Part shown: piece after piece, positions 5,937 through 7,131 of the stretch
Position numbering within the stretch: position 1 is the first letter of the stretch
How the letters are laid out: each line of letters opens with the position of its first letter
From: Planctomycetota bacterium
Lineage (GTDB): Bacteria; Planctomycetota; UBA8108; UBA1146; JAJFFE01
Reading direction: 5' to 3'
Length of the DNA: 7,131 nucleotides
Assembly: GCA_020425835.1 (NCBI GenBank)
Contig: JAGQRC010000175.1
Location: 1 to 7,131 of the forward strand
Translations under genes and position numbers: made by a program
The notes under the pieces: model-generated
Databases searched by the model: none
What the model saw: only the letters and a program-made list of their open reading frames with translations
Told to the model about the DNA's origin: nothing

Positions 5937-7131
5937 TCAGCGCTCGACCTCGACCGCCGGGGATCCGGCGGCTTCGCTCACTCCCCCACTGCGAATGTGA
6001 ATGTCGCGCTGCGGGAAAGCGATCTCGATGCCGGCCTCCTTGAAACGGGCGTCGATCGCCGCATTGATCGCGTTGACGGTGGAGATCCAGACTTCACGGG
6101 TCGGGATGTAGACGCGGAGCTCCAGGTCGAGCGTGCTGTCGCCGAACCGACGGAACAGGGTGTGAGGCGGAGGATCGTCCGCGACGGTCGGAGTCGCCTC
6201 GGCGATCTCCATCAGGATGTCCCTCGCCTGCTGCGTGTCGGAGCCATAGGCGACGCCGATGTTGAAGACGACTCGGGTCACTTGGTCGGAGAGCGTCCAG
6301 TTGATGAGCTGGCCGGTGATGAAGTCCTTGTTCGGCACGACGAGCTCCCGACGATCGTAGTCGGTGATCGTGGTCGCACGCATCCGGATGCGGGTCACCT
6401 TCCCCTCGATACTCCCGACGGTGACGACGTCGCCGATCCGGATCGGTTGCTCGAAGAGCAGGATGAGCCCGGAGACGAAGTTCGCGAAGATCTCCTGGAG
6501 ACCGAAACCGAGTCCGACACCCATCGCTGCGACGAGCCACTGCACGCGATCCCAGCCGAGCCCGACCTTCGAGAGCGCGAGCCCGATCCCGATCCCGACG
6601 ATCGCATAGGTACAGACCGTGGTCACGGCGTACCGAGAACTCGGCGCCATCGGCAGCCGATCGAGGATCGCGATCTGGATCGTACCCGGGAGATTCCGCG
6701 CGGCGAGAAGGGTCATGGTCGCGACGAAGACGGCGGTGATCACGTTGGCGACGGAGATCGGTGGATCGCCCCAGATCTTCTTGTCATCGAGCGCCTGGAG
6801 CGCCGGGAGCAGGTCCTTCCAGATCCACCAGACCCCGAGGAGGAAGACGAAGCCGATGATCGTTCGCAGCAGGCCGCGCGTCTGTTGGTCGAGCTTCGCC
6901 AGGCGTACGGTGTCCGACTCGGTCAGCGGCGCGCCTTCGTCGATCTCGCCTTCCTTCTTCCCGCTCTGCGACTGCTGCTCGACGCGCTTGCGCGCCTGAT
7001 CGAGCGCAACGCGTCGGCGAACGACGAACAGCCAGCGCAACACGAGGCCGTGCGCCATCACGAGGACCAACGACAACTCCACGGTGCGCCAGAAGCCGCC
7101 GGAGAGGCGCAACGCGGTGTAGGAGTAGCCG
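5937..7131 (-). CDS. Mechanosensitive ion channel, MscS/MscK family, C-terminal part (5' partial)
   Basis: The frame runs from the TGA at 5939-5937 to the right edge without a stop. The residues before the TTG at 7112 (GYSYTA) continue naturally, so the start lies beyond the window. About 397 codons are visible. Counting from the TTG at 7112, hydrophobic segments lie near 11-31, 82-100, 120-138 and 162-182. The pore helix is the classic MscS TM3 (WLVAAMGVGLGFGLQEIFANFVSGLILL, 192-219), followed by FEQPIRIGDVVTVGSIEGKV and the beta-domain signature VVPNKDFITGQLINWTLSD (258-276). The alpha/beta cytosolic cage follows and ends near FPQRDIHIR. A charged linker (about 32-76, RKRVEQQSQSGKKEG...) between membrane segments, plus more protein upstream, points to the large MscK/MscM-like subgroup rather than the minimal MscS. 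The role would be an inner-membrane tension-gated channel that releases solutes on osmotic downshock. Confidence 0.95.
   Translation of the reverse strand, partial: GYSYTALRLSGGFWRTVELSLVLVMAHGLVLRWLFVVRRRVALDQARKRVEQQSQSGKKEGEIDEGAPLTESDTVRLAKLDQQTRGLLRTIIGFVFLLGVWWIWKDLLPALQALDDKKIWGDPPISVANVITAVFVATMTLLAARNLPGTIQIAILDRLPMAPSSRYAVTTVCTYAIVGIGIGLALSKVGLGWDRVQWLVAAMGVGLGFGLQEIFANFVSGLILLFEQPIRIGDVVTVGSIEGKVTRIRMRATTITDYDRRELVVPNKDFITGQLINWTLSDQVTRVVFNIGVAYGSDTQQARDILMEIAEATPTVADDPPPHTLFRRFGDSTLDLELRVYIPTREVWISTVNAINAAIDARFKEAGIEIAFPQRDIHIRSGGVSEAAGSPAVEVER

Noticed and set aside
5045..6043. Plus-strand open frame of 332 codons
   Set aside because: It is antisense to the start of the glycoside hydrolase and runs into the tail of the channel gene; low-complexity Arg/Pro/Gly composition with no recognisable motif.

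Overview
This is a GC-rich bacterial window. Its best taxonomic marker is the C-terminus of the large secreted protein encoded at 3329-5779: two dockerin-like calcium loops, then a Cys-containing tail. That tail is common on secreted proteins of Planctomycetes, so a planctomycete is the most likely source. This is inferred from protein style, not proven.

Layout from left to right. Positions 1-1284 (+) hold the 3' part of a secreted or envelope gluzincin-type metallopeptidase (HExxH...E) with a beta-rich, LamG-like C-terminal part. All later genes are on the minus strand. 1365-2072 is a putative lipoprotein with a conserved uncharacterised domain. Its start overlaps the end of a DUF1697 gene (2065-2604), so the two probably form an operon. 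2675-3283 is the wreck of a GIY-YIG nuclease gene, broken by one or two frameshifts, one in-frame stop and a mobile element. 3329-5779 encodes a multidomain extracellular glycoside hydrolase (signal peptide, LamG, Ig-like, GH5 catalytic, FN3, dockerin-like repeats). 5937 to the right edge is the C-terminal part of a MscS/MscK-type mechanosensitive channel, cut by the window end.

The most notable find is a 161-bp foldback element at 2726-2886. It has matching terminal inverted repeats, is an imperfect palindrome along its whole length, and is flanked by TA on both sides. Removing it together with one TA copy joins the two halves of the GIY-YIG C-terminus in frame, with the Glu-bearing helix running straight into a Pro/aromatic tail. 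This marks it as a MITE-like non-autonomous transposon with a TA target duplication. No transposase is present in the window.

No tRNA, rRNA, CRISPR array or complete insertion sequence was seen. The genes do not form one pathway. The window looks like ordinary chromosomal territory with one secreted polysaccharide-degrading enzyme, envelope proteins and one decaying gene.
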